Made by a program: the position numbers and the translations under genes. DNA of 64,000 nucleotides from Mycobacterium sp. 852002-51163_SCH5372311 (GTDB taxonomy: Bacteria > Actinomycetota > Actinomycetes > Mycobacteriales > Mycobacteriaceae), in NCBI RefSeq assembly GCF_001667115.1, contig NZ_LZIJ01000171.1, positions 124,001 to 188,000 of the forward strand, in the 5' to 3' direction. The notes below the pieces were generated by a model. The model made no database searches and was not told the origin of the DNA. It worked only from the letters and a program-made list of their open reading frames with translations. Of the stretch, positions 25,997 to 33,689 are shown one piece after another. The stretch's first letter is position 1; the number at the start of each line of letters is the position of its first letter.

Positions 25997-26875
25997 GTGT
26001 TCGATGCGCTCGACCATGTGATTCTCGCGGTACGCGACCTCGACGACGCCACGCGACGCTACGCCACGCTGCTGTCCAGGAGCCCTTCGTGGCGCGGAGA
26101 TCATCCGGGCTGGGGCACGGCGAATGCACTGTTCCGACTCGACAACACTTACCTCGAGCTGATAACGCCGCATGGCGATGGGCCTTTCGGGCGTACGGTC
26201 GCGGCACAGCTCGATCAACGAGGCGAGGGGCCGATCGGTCTTGCGTTCGCCACGTCCGATCTCGACACTGCGTACGCGCAACTCGCCGCGAACGGCCTTG
26301 AGCCGTCGCCTGTGTCACCCGGTCTCGGCCGCGACACCCGCACCCGGCTGATTCGCCGCTGGCGCAGCGTGCTGATGCCCGGAACACGAACCCGCGGTGT
26401 GCTGATCATCGCGATCGAGCACGAGTCGCCGGATCTCCTTCCCCAGGCCGCGCCAGTGGGATCCGGGGATGCGATCGTCACGGGGATCGATCACGTGGTG
26501 GTGAGTACATCCGATGCGGACGCGGCGATCAAGCTGTACCGCGATCGCCTCGGCCTGCGCCTCGCGCTCGACCGCAGCTTCCCGGACTGGGGCACGCGAC
26601 TGGTGTTTCTGCGCGTGGGCGGAGTCACCGTGGAAATCGCGCAGCCACTGGGCGACGCGGGGCCCATCGCCGGAACCGATCGGGTCTGGGGGCTCTCCTG
26701 GCGCGTTCCGAACGCCGATGCCGCACGGGCGCGCCTCGCGGAGGCCGGGCTCGACGTGTCCGAGGTTCGCTTGGGGCGCAAGCCGGGCACGCGCGTACTC
26801 AGCGTGAAGGACGGCACGTGCGGCGTTCCGACCCTGTTGATCGAGCCGGCAGAGCCCGGGAAGCAAGGCGCCTGA
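25997..26875 (+). CDS. VOC-family (glyoxalase-like) two-domain protein
   Basis: 292 residues from GTG 25997. Two vicinal-oxygen-chelate modules are visible: FDALDHVILAVRDLDDATRR at the N-terminus and AIVTGIDHVVVSTSDADAAI near residue 155, each with a His and later metal-ligand Glu candidates (YLELITPHGD, VTVEIAQPLG). The tandem arrangement resembles ring-cleaving dioxygenases and glyoxalases. Last gene of the operon. Substrate and metal are unknown. Confidence 0.75.
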   Translation: MFDALDHVILAVRDLDDATRRYATLLSRSPSWRGDHPGWGTANALFRLDNTYLELITPHGDGPFGRTVAAQLDQRGEGPIGLAFATSDLDTAYAQLAANGLEPSPVSPGLGRDTRTRLIRRWRSVLMPGTRTRGVLIIAIEHESPDLLPQAAPVGSGDAIVTGIDHVVVSTSDADAAIKLYRDRLGLRLALDRSFPDWGTRLVFLRVGGVTVEIAQPLGDAGPIAGTDRVWGLSWRVPNADAARARLAEAGLDVSEVRLGRKPGTRVLSVKDGTCGVPTLLIEPAEPGKQGA

Positions 26876-26970
26876 CGACAGCCGCCGCCATTCACGTGTG
26901 CGGGAAGGTCTACTCTTCGCGCGCTCTAGTCGTTGCCGATGTCGATCGACAGACACTCGATTTCGCGACC

Positions 26971-27801
26971 TCAACCGCGGTAACGGTCCACCTTTGCGGC
27001 GTATTCGTCGAGCAATCGGAGTGATTCGTCCCGCGGCCGGGTGGGCAACAGCAGTGCCAATTGATCGAAACCTAAACCCTCGGCGGCGTGCCAATAATCC
27101 GGCTTGGCCGGCGCGCCGAACATGGCCAGCGGAACATTCCGTCCGCTGCCCTCACGCAGTTGATCAATGCGTTGGGTCAGTCGTTCCACCGGGAGCGGGT
27201 TGGATATCCAGCCCGCGTCGTGGCGGATGATCCGCTTGACGGTGGCATCGGAGTCGCCGCCGATGAAGATGGGCGGGTGCGGTTGCTGAACCGGCTTGGG
27301 ACGACTGTAGGACGGGTCGAAGTCGACGTACTTGCCGTGGTACTCAGCGGGTTCGGTCGTCCACAGCGCCTTGATCGCCTCGATCCGCTCATCGAGCAGT
27401 TTGCCTCGCGTCTTCGGGTCCGTGCCGTGATCGCGCAACTCCTCGATGTTCCAACCGGCACCGACACCAAACACGAAGCGGCCGCCGGAGATCAGGTCGA
27501 TGCTGGCAGCCTCCTTTGCCGTGATGATCGGATCGCGCTGGATCAGTAAGGCGATCCCGGTAAACAACTCAATGGACGAAGTCACCGCTGCAGCCGCGGC
27601 TAACGTCACGAACGGATCCAGGGTCCGGTAGTAGATCGACGGCAGCTCGCCACCAAGCGGATAGGCGGACTCCCGACTTGCCGGAATATGCGTGTGTTCA
27701 GCGATAACCAGCGAGGCGAAACCCCGCTCTTCGATTGCCCGCGCTAGCGATACCGTGTCGATGCTGTCGTCGTTGACGAACGTCGCGATCCCGAATTTCA
27801 T
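26971..27801 (-). CDS. LLM-class F420-dependent oxidoreductase
   Basis: 276 residues from ATG 27801 (MKFGIATFVNDDSID), chosen over an upstream start because it gives the family N-terminus. Clear features are LVIAEHTHIPASRES near residue 30, LFTGIALLIQRDPIITAKEA and GGRFVFGVGAGWN. This belongs to the subgroup of F420 enzymes with GWNxEE-like motifs. It stands alone, divergent from the WS/DGAT gene at 27962. Confidence 0.85.
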   Translation of the reverse strand: MKFGIATFVNDDSIDTVSLARAIEERGFASLVIAEHTHIPASRESAYPLGGELPSIYYRTLDPFVTLAAAAAVTSSIELFTGIALLIQRDPIITAKEAASIDLISGGRFVFGVGAGWNIEELRDHGTDPKTRGKLLDERIEAIKALWTTEPAEYHGKYVDFDPSYSRPKPVQQPHPPIFIGGDSDATVKRIIRHDAGWISNPLPVERLTQRIDQLREGSGRNVPLAMFGAPAKPDYWHAAEGLGFDQLALLLPTRPRDESLRLLDEYAAKVDRYRG

Positions 27802-27961
27802 CCTCACCCTTATCTGCCGTGTTCCGCACAAGCAACGCCTGCAAGCAGGTTGCTAATCCCGACTCCTCAAGCTGGAAGACGAGGGCTCACGGCTGAGCCC
27901 GACCGCGAGGTCCGACAACTTCACACCGACAGGACTACCGGGCTTACCCTTGCGAGTAAAC

Positions 27962-29419
27962 ATGCGTGAGGGGTTGTCTGTGCAGCAGCTGAGTTGGACC
28001 GACGACATGCTGCTACGTGCAGAAAGACCGGAGACACCATTACAGATTCAGCTGCTTCTGATCTATGACCCGTCGACCGCCCCGGGCGGCAAAGTGACCT
28101 TCAAGGGGATTCTCGAGGAGCTCGCCGCCCGGCTGCATCTCGCGGATGTGTTCCGGCGGCGGTTAACCGAGCTGCCCGGCGGATTGCACAGGCCGTACTG
28201 GGTGGAAGACCCGAACTTCGATCTTGAGTATCACGTCCGTCATATCGCGCTACCCCAACCTGGTGACTGGCGGCAGCTTTGTATCCAGATCGCCCGGCTG
28301 CACGCCCGACAGATCGACCTGCGACGTCCGCCGTGGGAAATCACTGTCATCGAGGGACTCAATTCCGTGCCAGGAGTACCGAAGGGCTCGTTCGCAATGG
28401 CGTTGAAATTGCACCACTGTGCTGTCGACGGCATGGCCAGCGTGCAGATGATTGCGTCGCTCCACGACCTTGCCGCTGATAGCCCCCGCCCCGCCGGGCC
28501 GGAAAGCCCCTGGCATCCCGACCGCCTTCCTACCAATGCCGACTTACTGGCGCGCACGGCAATCAACGCAGCGCTCTACCCTCTACGGGCGGGCAGTGTG
28601 ATCGCGTCGAACGCCCCCAAGGTAATCCGCGGCCTAGCCGGTCTGCCGGGCAAGCTGGTCGGCGGTGTGGCGTCAAAGGTCGCCGAGGGCAGCGGTCTTC
28701 CGTCGTTTCCACCGAAGACGCGCTTCAACCAAACGGTGTCACCGCACCGTGTCTTCGAGGCGCGGTTCCACGATCTCTCCGATTTCCGGCGGATCAAGGC
28801 GAGTGTGCCCGGCGCGACGATCAATGATGTGGCTCTCGCATACGTTGGCGGTGCCCTTCGCGAATATCTGGATGGCCATGGCGAGCTTCCTGATGAATCG
28901 CTTGTCGCGGCATGCCCAATGTCACTGCGCGAGGCGGGCGATAAGACCAGCAAGGGCAACGCGGTGTTCGGGCGGTTGCAATCGCTCGGCACGGACATCG
29001 CTGATCCGCTCGAACGTCTCGCTGCCATCGCTGAAGCGACCTCAGCAGGTCTCTCGGGAGCGGACAAGTCCACTGGGAACCGCCTGCTCGACCTGATTGA
29101 AACAGTGCCGACGTCACTGCTCGGGATCACTGCAAAGGCCGCGAGTGTGATTCCGTTCTCTGGCCCAACGGTCGCCAACACGACCGTGACCAACGTGCCC
29201 GGTCCACCCGACCCGATCTTCTTCAGTGGCGCCCGGCTCGTCCGCGCCGCCGGTCTCGGGCCGCTAATAGGCGGCTTGAATCTCATCCATGTCGTTGCGA
29301 GCTACAACGGAACTCTCTCGATCAGCGCCACTGCGGATCGCGACGCCCTGCCCGACCCGGCCAGGTATGCCGAATGCATGGAAAACGCGTTTCAGGAGTT
29401 GCTGTTAGGCGTCAGCTGA
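27962..29419 (+). CDS. Wax ester synthase/diacylglycerol acyltransferase (WS/DGAT)
   Basis: 485 residues from ATG 27962 (MREGLSVQQLSWTDDMLL). The catalytic HHxxxDG motif is present as HHCAVDGMAS near residues 151-157. Conserved later blocks are TINDVALAYVGGALREYL and NTTVTNVPGPPDPIFFSGA. The enzyme transfers acyl groups from acyl-CoA to a diacylglycerol or fatty alcohol, making storage triacylglycerol or wax ester; mycobacteria carry many paralogs. An upstream hairpin (27883-27900, GGGCTCA arms) lies between this gene and the divergent one. The downstream gene starts inside its 3' end. Confidence 0.9.
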   Translation: MREGLSVQQLSWTDDMLLRAERPETPLQIQLLLIYDPSTAPGGKVTFKGILEELAARLHLADVFRRRLTELPGGLHRPYWVEDPNFDLEYHVRHIALPQPGDWRQLCIQIARLHARQIDLRRPPWEITVIEGLNSVPGVPKGSFAMALKLHHCAVDGMASVQMIASLHDLAADSPRPAGPESPWHPDRLPTNADLLARTAINAALYPLRAGSVIASNAPKVIRGLAGLPGKLVGGVASKVAEGSGLPSFPPKTRFNQTVSPHRVFEARFHDLSDFRRIKASVPGATINDVALAYVGGALREYLDGHGELPDESLVAACPMSLREAGDKTSKGNAVFGRLQSLGTDIADPLERLAAIAEATSAGLSGADKSTGNRLLDLIETVPTSLLGITAKAASVIPFSGPTVANTTVTNVPGPPDPIFFSGARLVRAAGLGPLIGGLNLIHVVASYNGTLSISATADRDALPDPARYAECMENAFQELLLGVS

Positions 29420-29907
29420 GCTGTTTCGGAGATTCGGACTGCGAGCGCATCGTAGGCACGGAGCTGGCTCAGCCCGTCCTGGCCGTCACCAGCCTGGGCT
29501 ATGTCGCCGCGGGGGTGGCCGTGCTGTGCTGGGCGGTGCGGGTGAGGGCGCCGCTGGCCGGGGCTGCCGGCGTGGCGCTAGTGGCGGTTGGGGCGGGGAG
29601 CTTCGCCTACCACGGGCCTCAGCCATCGTGGGCAGAGCGCGCCCACGACTGGCCCATCGTCGCCCTGGCCCTGGTGTACTTCGCCGGCCTGGCCTGGAGC
29701 GCGCGCCGGCGGCGCTGGTCAACGTGGGCGACAGCGGCCGGCGTCTTCGCGCTGGCACTGGCTGCCTACGCCGCGGGACGCACCGGCTCGCCGCTGTGCC
29801 GGCCCGACAGTTTGTGGCAGTACCACGGCGCCTGGCACGTCCTCTCCGCCGCTGCCGCCGGTTGGGCCGCCCGGGCCATGGCGCCGAGTCCGCAACATTT
29901 GCAGTAG
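29374..29907 (+). CDS. CREST-superfamily-like membrane hydrolase (tentative)
   Basis: 177 residues with about five hydrophobic segments. Conserved polar positions fit the CREST (alkaline ceramidase/PAQR/TMEM8) pattern: S-x-x-x-H in GSFAYHG, Asp in ERAHDWPIV, and H-x-x-x-H in QYHGAWHVLSA. In that superfamily these residues bind zinc and support amide or ester hydrolysis. The ATG at 29374 overlaps the WS/DGAT gene by 46 bases; the real start may be internal. The family call rests on motif spacing only. A lipid substrate is plausible next to WS/DGAT. Confidence 0.5.
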   Translation: MHGKRVSGVAVRRQLSCFGDSDCERIVGTELAQPVLAVTSLGYVAAGVAVLCWAVRVRAPLAGAAGVALVAVGAGSFAYHGPQPSWAERAHDWPIVALALVYFAGLAWSARRRRWSTWATAAGVFALALAAYAAGRTGSPLCRPDSLWQYHGAWHVLSAAAAGWAARAMAPSPQHLQ

Positions 29908-29985
29908 CGTTGGCGCCGGATTTGGCTAGCGAAACCGATTACGCAGCGGCTCGAGACGGAAGCAAGCGGTGAGGACTCATCCCAA

Positions 29986-30735
29986 TTGAGGTCTTTCCAG
30001 CGGCGGGGGGCCGTGGTGGCGGAAATGCTCGCAGCGGTGGTCGTGCTGGTGCAGTGCAGCGCCGCGCCGCCACCGCAGGCGGCCACACCATCTGCTGCGC
30101 CGTCGACGTCGCCGTCGACCGCCGCGTCGCCGTCGGCCGCCGCACCGCCGTCGTCGACCAGCGCCCCGCCGGCACCTGGCGCTGCGTCAGTGCAACCCGT
30201 AACTGCGGCGGATCTGAGCACGACCTGGCACCCTGGTTGTCCCGTCGAGCCGGAACAGCTGCGACGGGTCGCCGTCGCCTACATCGGTTTCGACGGCCAG
30301 CCCCACCGCGGCGAGCTGGTCGTGCACCAAGACCTGGTCCCGGACGTCATCGCGATCTTCGAGCAGCTCCACCGAATGCGTTATCCCGTCGACAAGATCC
30401 GCACGGTCGACAACTACTCGGACGCTGACGATGAGCTATCCATGGAGGACAACAACACCTCGGCGTTCAACTGCCGACTCATCCCGGGTACCAACCAATG
30501 GTCTCCGCACGCTTACGGCCGTGCCATCGATCTCAATCCGCTGATCAACCCGTGTCTGTATACCGGCGGATATTTCGAACCACGGAACGCGGCGGTCTAC
30601 CTGGACCGCAGCCGCACCGACCCCGGCCTCTTACACAACGACGACTCGACGGTGCGCGTCTTCACAGATCGTGGCTGGGCGTGGGGTGGTTACTGGGCGA
30701 ATGACACCGACTACCAACACTTCGAGCGGCCCTGA
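29986..30735 (+). CDS. M15-type D,D- or L,D-peptidase, probable lipoprotein
   Basis: 249 residues from TTG 29986 (a GTG at 30013 is possible). A hydrophobic start leads to LVQC, a lipobox-like site, then a Pro/Ala/Ser-rich linker. The C-terminal domain has the metallopeptidase M15 pattern: SPHAYGRAIDLNP (S-x-H-x-x-x-x-x-x-D ligands) near residue 170 and WAWGGYWANDTDYQHFE (final His ligand). Enzymes of this type cut peptidoglycan stem peptides outside the membrane. Confidence 0.8.
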   Translation: MRSFQRRGAVVAEMLAAVVVLVQCSAAPPPQAATPSAAPSTSPSTAASPSAAAPPSSTSAPPAPGAASVQPVTAADLSTTWHPGCPVEPEQLRRVAVAYIGFDGQPHRGELVVHQDLVPDVIAIFEQLHRMRYPVDKIRTVDNYSDADDELSMEDNNTSAFNCRLIPGTNQWSPHAYGRAIDLNPLINPCLYTGGYFEPRNAAVYLDRSRTDPGLLHNDDSTVRVFTDRGWAWGGYWANDTDYQHFERP

Positions 30736-30738
30736 GAT

Positions 30739-32265
30739 TCAAAGACCCAGCGCCTGCGCAGCTGCCGTCGCCACCTCACCCCGGATGTCTGAGATCGGTG
30801 GACTGCCGCGTGTATGAATCGAATTCGTGAGCAGAACCACGTAGGTGTCTGAGCCTGGGTCCAGCCACATCGAGGTTCCAGTGAACCCGGTATGACCGAA
30901 GCTGCCGACAGGGAAGACCATGCCTCGCGGCATGGAGAGGGGCGTGTCGATGTCCCAGCCGAAGCCGCGCAGGTTCTGTCCTGCGATCGCCGGATAGTGC
31001 GGAGCGAGTAGCGAACCCGTTGCATTCGGTCTCTTTGCGATCGCTTGTCGGGCGGCATCGTTCGCTGCTTCGAGTTGTCGAGGCGTATGGTCCGGCTGCT
31101 GCGGAGTCGTCATCAACTCCAAAGTTGCTTGGCTCAGCGGGAATTCGCTTGGGCGTCCGGCAAGCCGATCGAGCAAGGCTTGCGCAAAGATGCCGACATC
31201 GTGGGCTGTGGAGAACACGCCGGCATGCCCGGCCACCCCACCCATGCGGCGCGCGGTCGTGTCGTGCACGGTGCCCCGGAGCAGTTGATCGAGATCGGGA
31301 TTCCTGCCCGGATCCGCTCTGCCTTCTTCGTCCCGTGCTGTGGGTGCGATGCGCGACAACAGACCGGCGTTCCAGGTACCCGCCGGACAAACTGTGGATC
31401 CCGTTGGCGCGGAAGCCCACCCGACCGCAGCTCCTCTCACCGAGTGTGGGCCGCATGCTTTGGCCGCAGGGAGATAGCGGGTATCGGCCATGCCGAGGGG
31501 TGCGAATACGTGTTCTTGAACGTAGACGTCTTCTGCCTCGCCGGTAAGTTTCTCGAGCAGCGCGCCGAGCAGAATGAAGTTGATATCGGAGTAGTGGAAC
31601 ACCTCGCCGGGACCCGACTGCAGCGGCGTATTCAAAGCGCGATGTGTGCCCTCTGCTTTGTCGGGTCGGTCCAGTCCCCACGGATCTTTGAGTTCTACAT
31701 CTCCCGGTTCGCCTGAAGTGTGCGTAAGCAACATGCGAACCGTCACCTGTGCGCGCACCGGATCGTTGGCCGTGTTGAAGTCGGGCAAATACTGCTGGAC
31801 GGGATCGTCGAACTGAACCATGCCTTGTTCGTAGAGCTGCAGGACGGCGGTCGCCGTTGCGAGGATCTTCGTCAACGACGCCAAGTCGAAGATCGTGTCC
31901 TCGGTCATCGGCTCCGCGGGTGCAGGCATTCCGTTCAGCCCGGGTTCGCCCGCGAGCTTGCGTGAGCCATAAGCCTGGTGGAAGGCGATCTGGCCACCGT
32001 GCCCGATCACCACGACAGCACCTGGCAGCCTGTTGGCCGCAATCGCATCGGTGATCAGCTTGGAGACCTTGGCGAACTCGAGTGCGGTAGCCGGATCGGG
32101 CGGTTGGGACGGTGTTGTGAAATCCGTTGTCGGAGCCGGGAGCGGCGGCGCGGCGGGCGGCGACGTTGAATGCCCGGTGTCGTTCACTTCGGTGCGGGCG
32201 GCTTGACCAGGCGAGCAAGCCGTGAGTACGAGGCAGAGAATTCCGACGGCAATGGCTATTCTCAT
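30739..32265 (-). CDS. Serine beta-lactamase-like lipoprotein (class C/DD-peptidase fold)
   Basis: 508 residues from ATG 32265. The signal peptide ends in LTAC, a good lipobox. The SxxK motif is in LASLTKILAT near residue 125 and the second motif YSDIN near residue 215. The HTGFTG stretch near residue 465 is the usual KTG equivalent of this family. Activity could be beta-lactamase, DD-peptidase or esterase; the YSD instead of YxN triad is not diagnostic. The 3' end is three bases from the convergent M15 gene. Confidence 0.8.
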   Translation of the reverse strand: MRIAIAVGILCLVLTACSPGQAARTEVNDTGHSTSPPAAPPLPAPTTDFTTPSQPPDPATALEFAKVSKLITDAIAANRLPGAVVVIGHGGQIAFHQAYGSRKLAGEPGLNGMPAPAEPMTEDTIFDLASLTKILATATAVLQLYEQGMVQFDDPVQQYLPDFNTANDPVRAQVTVRMLLTHTSGEPGDVELKDPWGLDRPDKAEGTHRALNTPLQSGPGEVFHYSDINFILLGALLEKLTGEAEDVYVQEHVFAPLGMADTRYLPAAKACGPHSVRGAAVGWASAPTGSTVCPAGTWNAGLLSRIAPTARDEEGRADPGRNPDLDQLLRGTVHDTTARRMGGVAGHAGVFSTAHDVGIFAQALLDRLAGRPSEFPLSQATLELMTTPQQPDHTPRQLEAANDAARQAIAKRPNATGSLLAPHYPAIAGQNLRGFGWDIDTPLSMPRGMVFPVGSFGHTGFTGTSMWLDPGSDTYVVLLTNSIHTRGSPPISDIRGEVATAAAQALGL

Positions 32266-32419
32266 TGGCCCGCCTGACCGCGACAACCGTTGTGGCGCAA
32301 TCTGATTTGTCGCTCCTGCGAAATTCGGCGCTGTCGTCCGTGAGCCGGAGTTGTGCGCGTTCGGCGTATGGCAAGCCTCAATCCCCGCGCTTTGCCCAAA
32401 CCGTCGGCGTCTGAGGGCT

Positions 32420-32565
32420 TTCCACGTGAGCTGGCGTCGTTCGGCGTGAGCTGACGGCGTTGAGCGTGAACCGACGGCGTTGCGCGTGAAGTGAGGGCGG
32501 GAATCGGCGCGGATTTCCGCCCTGGATGCACACCCAACGCCCTGGCTTCACACCCAACGGCAAGG
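32420..32565. repeat. Symmetrical repeat array around a hairpin, copy 2
   Basis: Left arm: about four ~20-base units of the form TTGAGCGTGAACCGACGGCG. Centre 32493-32522 is nearly identical to 10837-10866 (28 of 30 bases). Right arm: two units containing TTCACACCCAACG or a close variant, which resemble the reverse complement of the left units. Same architecture as the element at 10783-10920. Confidence 0.75.
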
Positions 32566-32613
32566 CAGAGAATGTCGCCGCGGGGACGGACCGGCCAATT
32601 TCGCAACAGCCCG

Positions 32614-32648
32614 ATTTGTCGCTCGGAGGCGGACAAAAAGACACATAC
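32614..32648 (+). repeat. Third copy of the 31-base intergenic motif
   Basis: It begins ATTTGTCGCTCGGAGGCGG and ends GACACATAC. It shares 23 identical bases in a row with the copy at 10568-10597 and 27 of 31 with the minus-strand copy at 10519-10549. Confidence 0.7.
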
Positions 32649-32826
32649 TTCTCTCCGGTGACTGAAGTGACTGGTGGGACCGCCGGCCCCACCGACGGCA
32701 AAGCCCCCAAGCGAGCAGTCGCCGTTCACTGAATCCCCACAGGTCCTCGTCCCGCCATGATGCTGTGTCCGAGTCGAACTCAGCTTAGTGTGAACAGAAG
32801 AAATCCGATCCCACGAACGGGTACCA

Positions 32827-33687
32827 ATGGACATCGAGGAATCCGAGACAACGCTGGAGGATCTGCGGGGCGATCTGGCGCAACGGTATAGGTGGGCACC
32901 GACCGGCGGAAGCTGCGTCGACAGCGCGATCGTCGAAGCTGACTTAGCGGCCCTCGACCGCGACGGCTACGTCATCTGGCAGAACCTGCTGAGTGCAGAC
33001 GAGTGCCGGCAAATCCGCGAGGTCGTGCGCCCCTGGCTCGGACACACCGGACGTAACTCTTTCGAGGGCCGGCGTACCCAGCGCATCTACAGCGTGCTGA
33101 GCCGGACGCGAGTGTGCGACCGGCTCGTCGACCATCCTCGGGTGCTCGCGGTGCTCGATCGGTTGCTGATGCCCAACTACCTGCTTTCCGCGTTGCAGGC
33201 CATCAACATTCAGCCGGGAGAAACCGCGCAGCTGCCCCACCATGACGACGGCTTCTATCCGATTCCGCGTCCACGTGAACCGTTGGCAGCGGCGACGATC
33301 TGGGCCATCGACGACTTCACCGCCGACAACGGCGCCACGGTCGTCATACCCGGTAGCCACCGCTGGGGCAAACGTCGCCCCACCCCAGACGATCACGCCG
33401 TACCTGTCGTCATGCCCGCCGGCTCGTGCGTCTTCTTCGTCGGCACCCTTTGGCATGGCGGAGGCGCTAACACCAGCACCGGCGACCGTCTTGCCGTCAC
33501 CGCCCAGTACTGCCAACCGTGGCTGCGTCCCATGGAAGCCTTCACGTTGTCGATATCGCGCGAGACCGCCCGAGCGGTCTCCGACGACATTCGCCGCATG
33601 CTCGGCTACAGCATCCACCCGCCCTTCGTCGGAGCGGTCGACGGCCTGCATCCACTACGGCTGTTGGAGACCGATCAGGACGTCTAG
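32827..33687 (+). CDS. Phytanoyl-CoA dioxygenase (PhyH) family protein
   Basis: 286 residues. The Fe(II)/2-oxoglutarate triad is partly visible: HHDDGFYPIP (H-x-D, about residue 138) and the distal His in LWHGGGANTS near residue 212, with the 2-oxoglutarate Arg in TGDRLAVTAQYCQP just after it. PhyH-type enzymes hydroxylate small molecules or acyl groups. No signal peptide. Divergent-upstream region contains the repeat element; its 3' end lies two bases from the convergent M13 peptidase gene. Confidence 0.8.
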   Translation: MDIEESETTLEDLRGDLAQRYRWAPTGGSCVDSAIVEADLAALDRDGYVIWQNLLSADECRQIREVVRPWLGHTGRNSFEGRRTQRIYSVLSRTRVCDRLVDHPRVLAVLDRLLMPNYLLSALQAINIQPGETAQLPHHDDGFYPIPRPREPLAAATIWAIDDFTADNGATVVIPGSHRWGKRRPTPDDHAVPVVMPAGSCVFFVGTLWHGGGANTSTGDRLAVTAQYCQPWLRPMEAFTLSISRETARAVSDDIRRMLGYSIHPPFVGAVDGLHPLRLLETDQDV

Positions 33688-33689
33688 GT

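Larger units (their letters stand above)
32287..32826. other. Intergenic region with second repeat element
   Basis: No gene is supported. It contains the second copy of the symmetrical repeat array (32420-32565), a copy of the 31-base motif (32614-32648), and an 11-base match to the motif start at 32305-32315. The last ~80 bases before the PhyH gene are less G+C-rich and may hold its promoter; no clear -35/-10 pair was identified. Confidence 0.6.

Noticed and set aside
27831..27854. Imperfect hairpin AGCAAC...GTTGCT as an operator
   Set aside because: The arms have unpaired bases in the middle and no regulator gene is adjacent. It was left out of the features.
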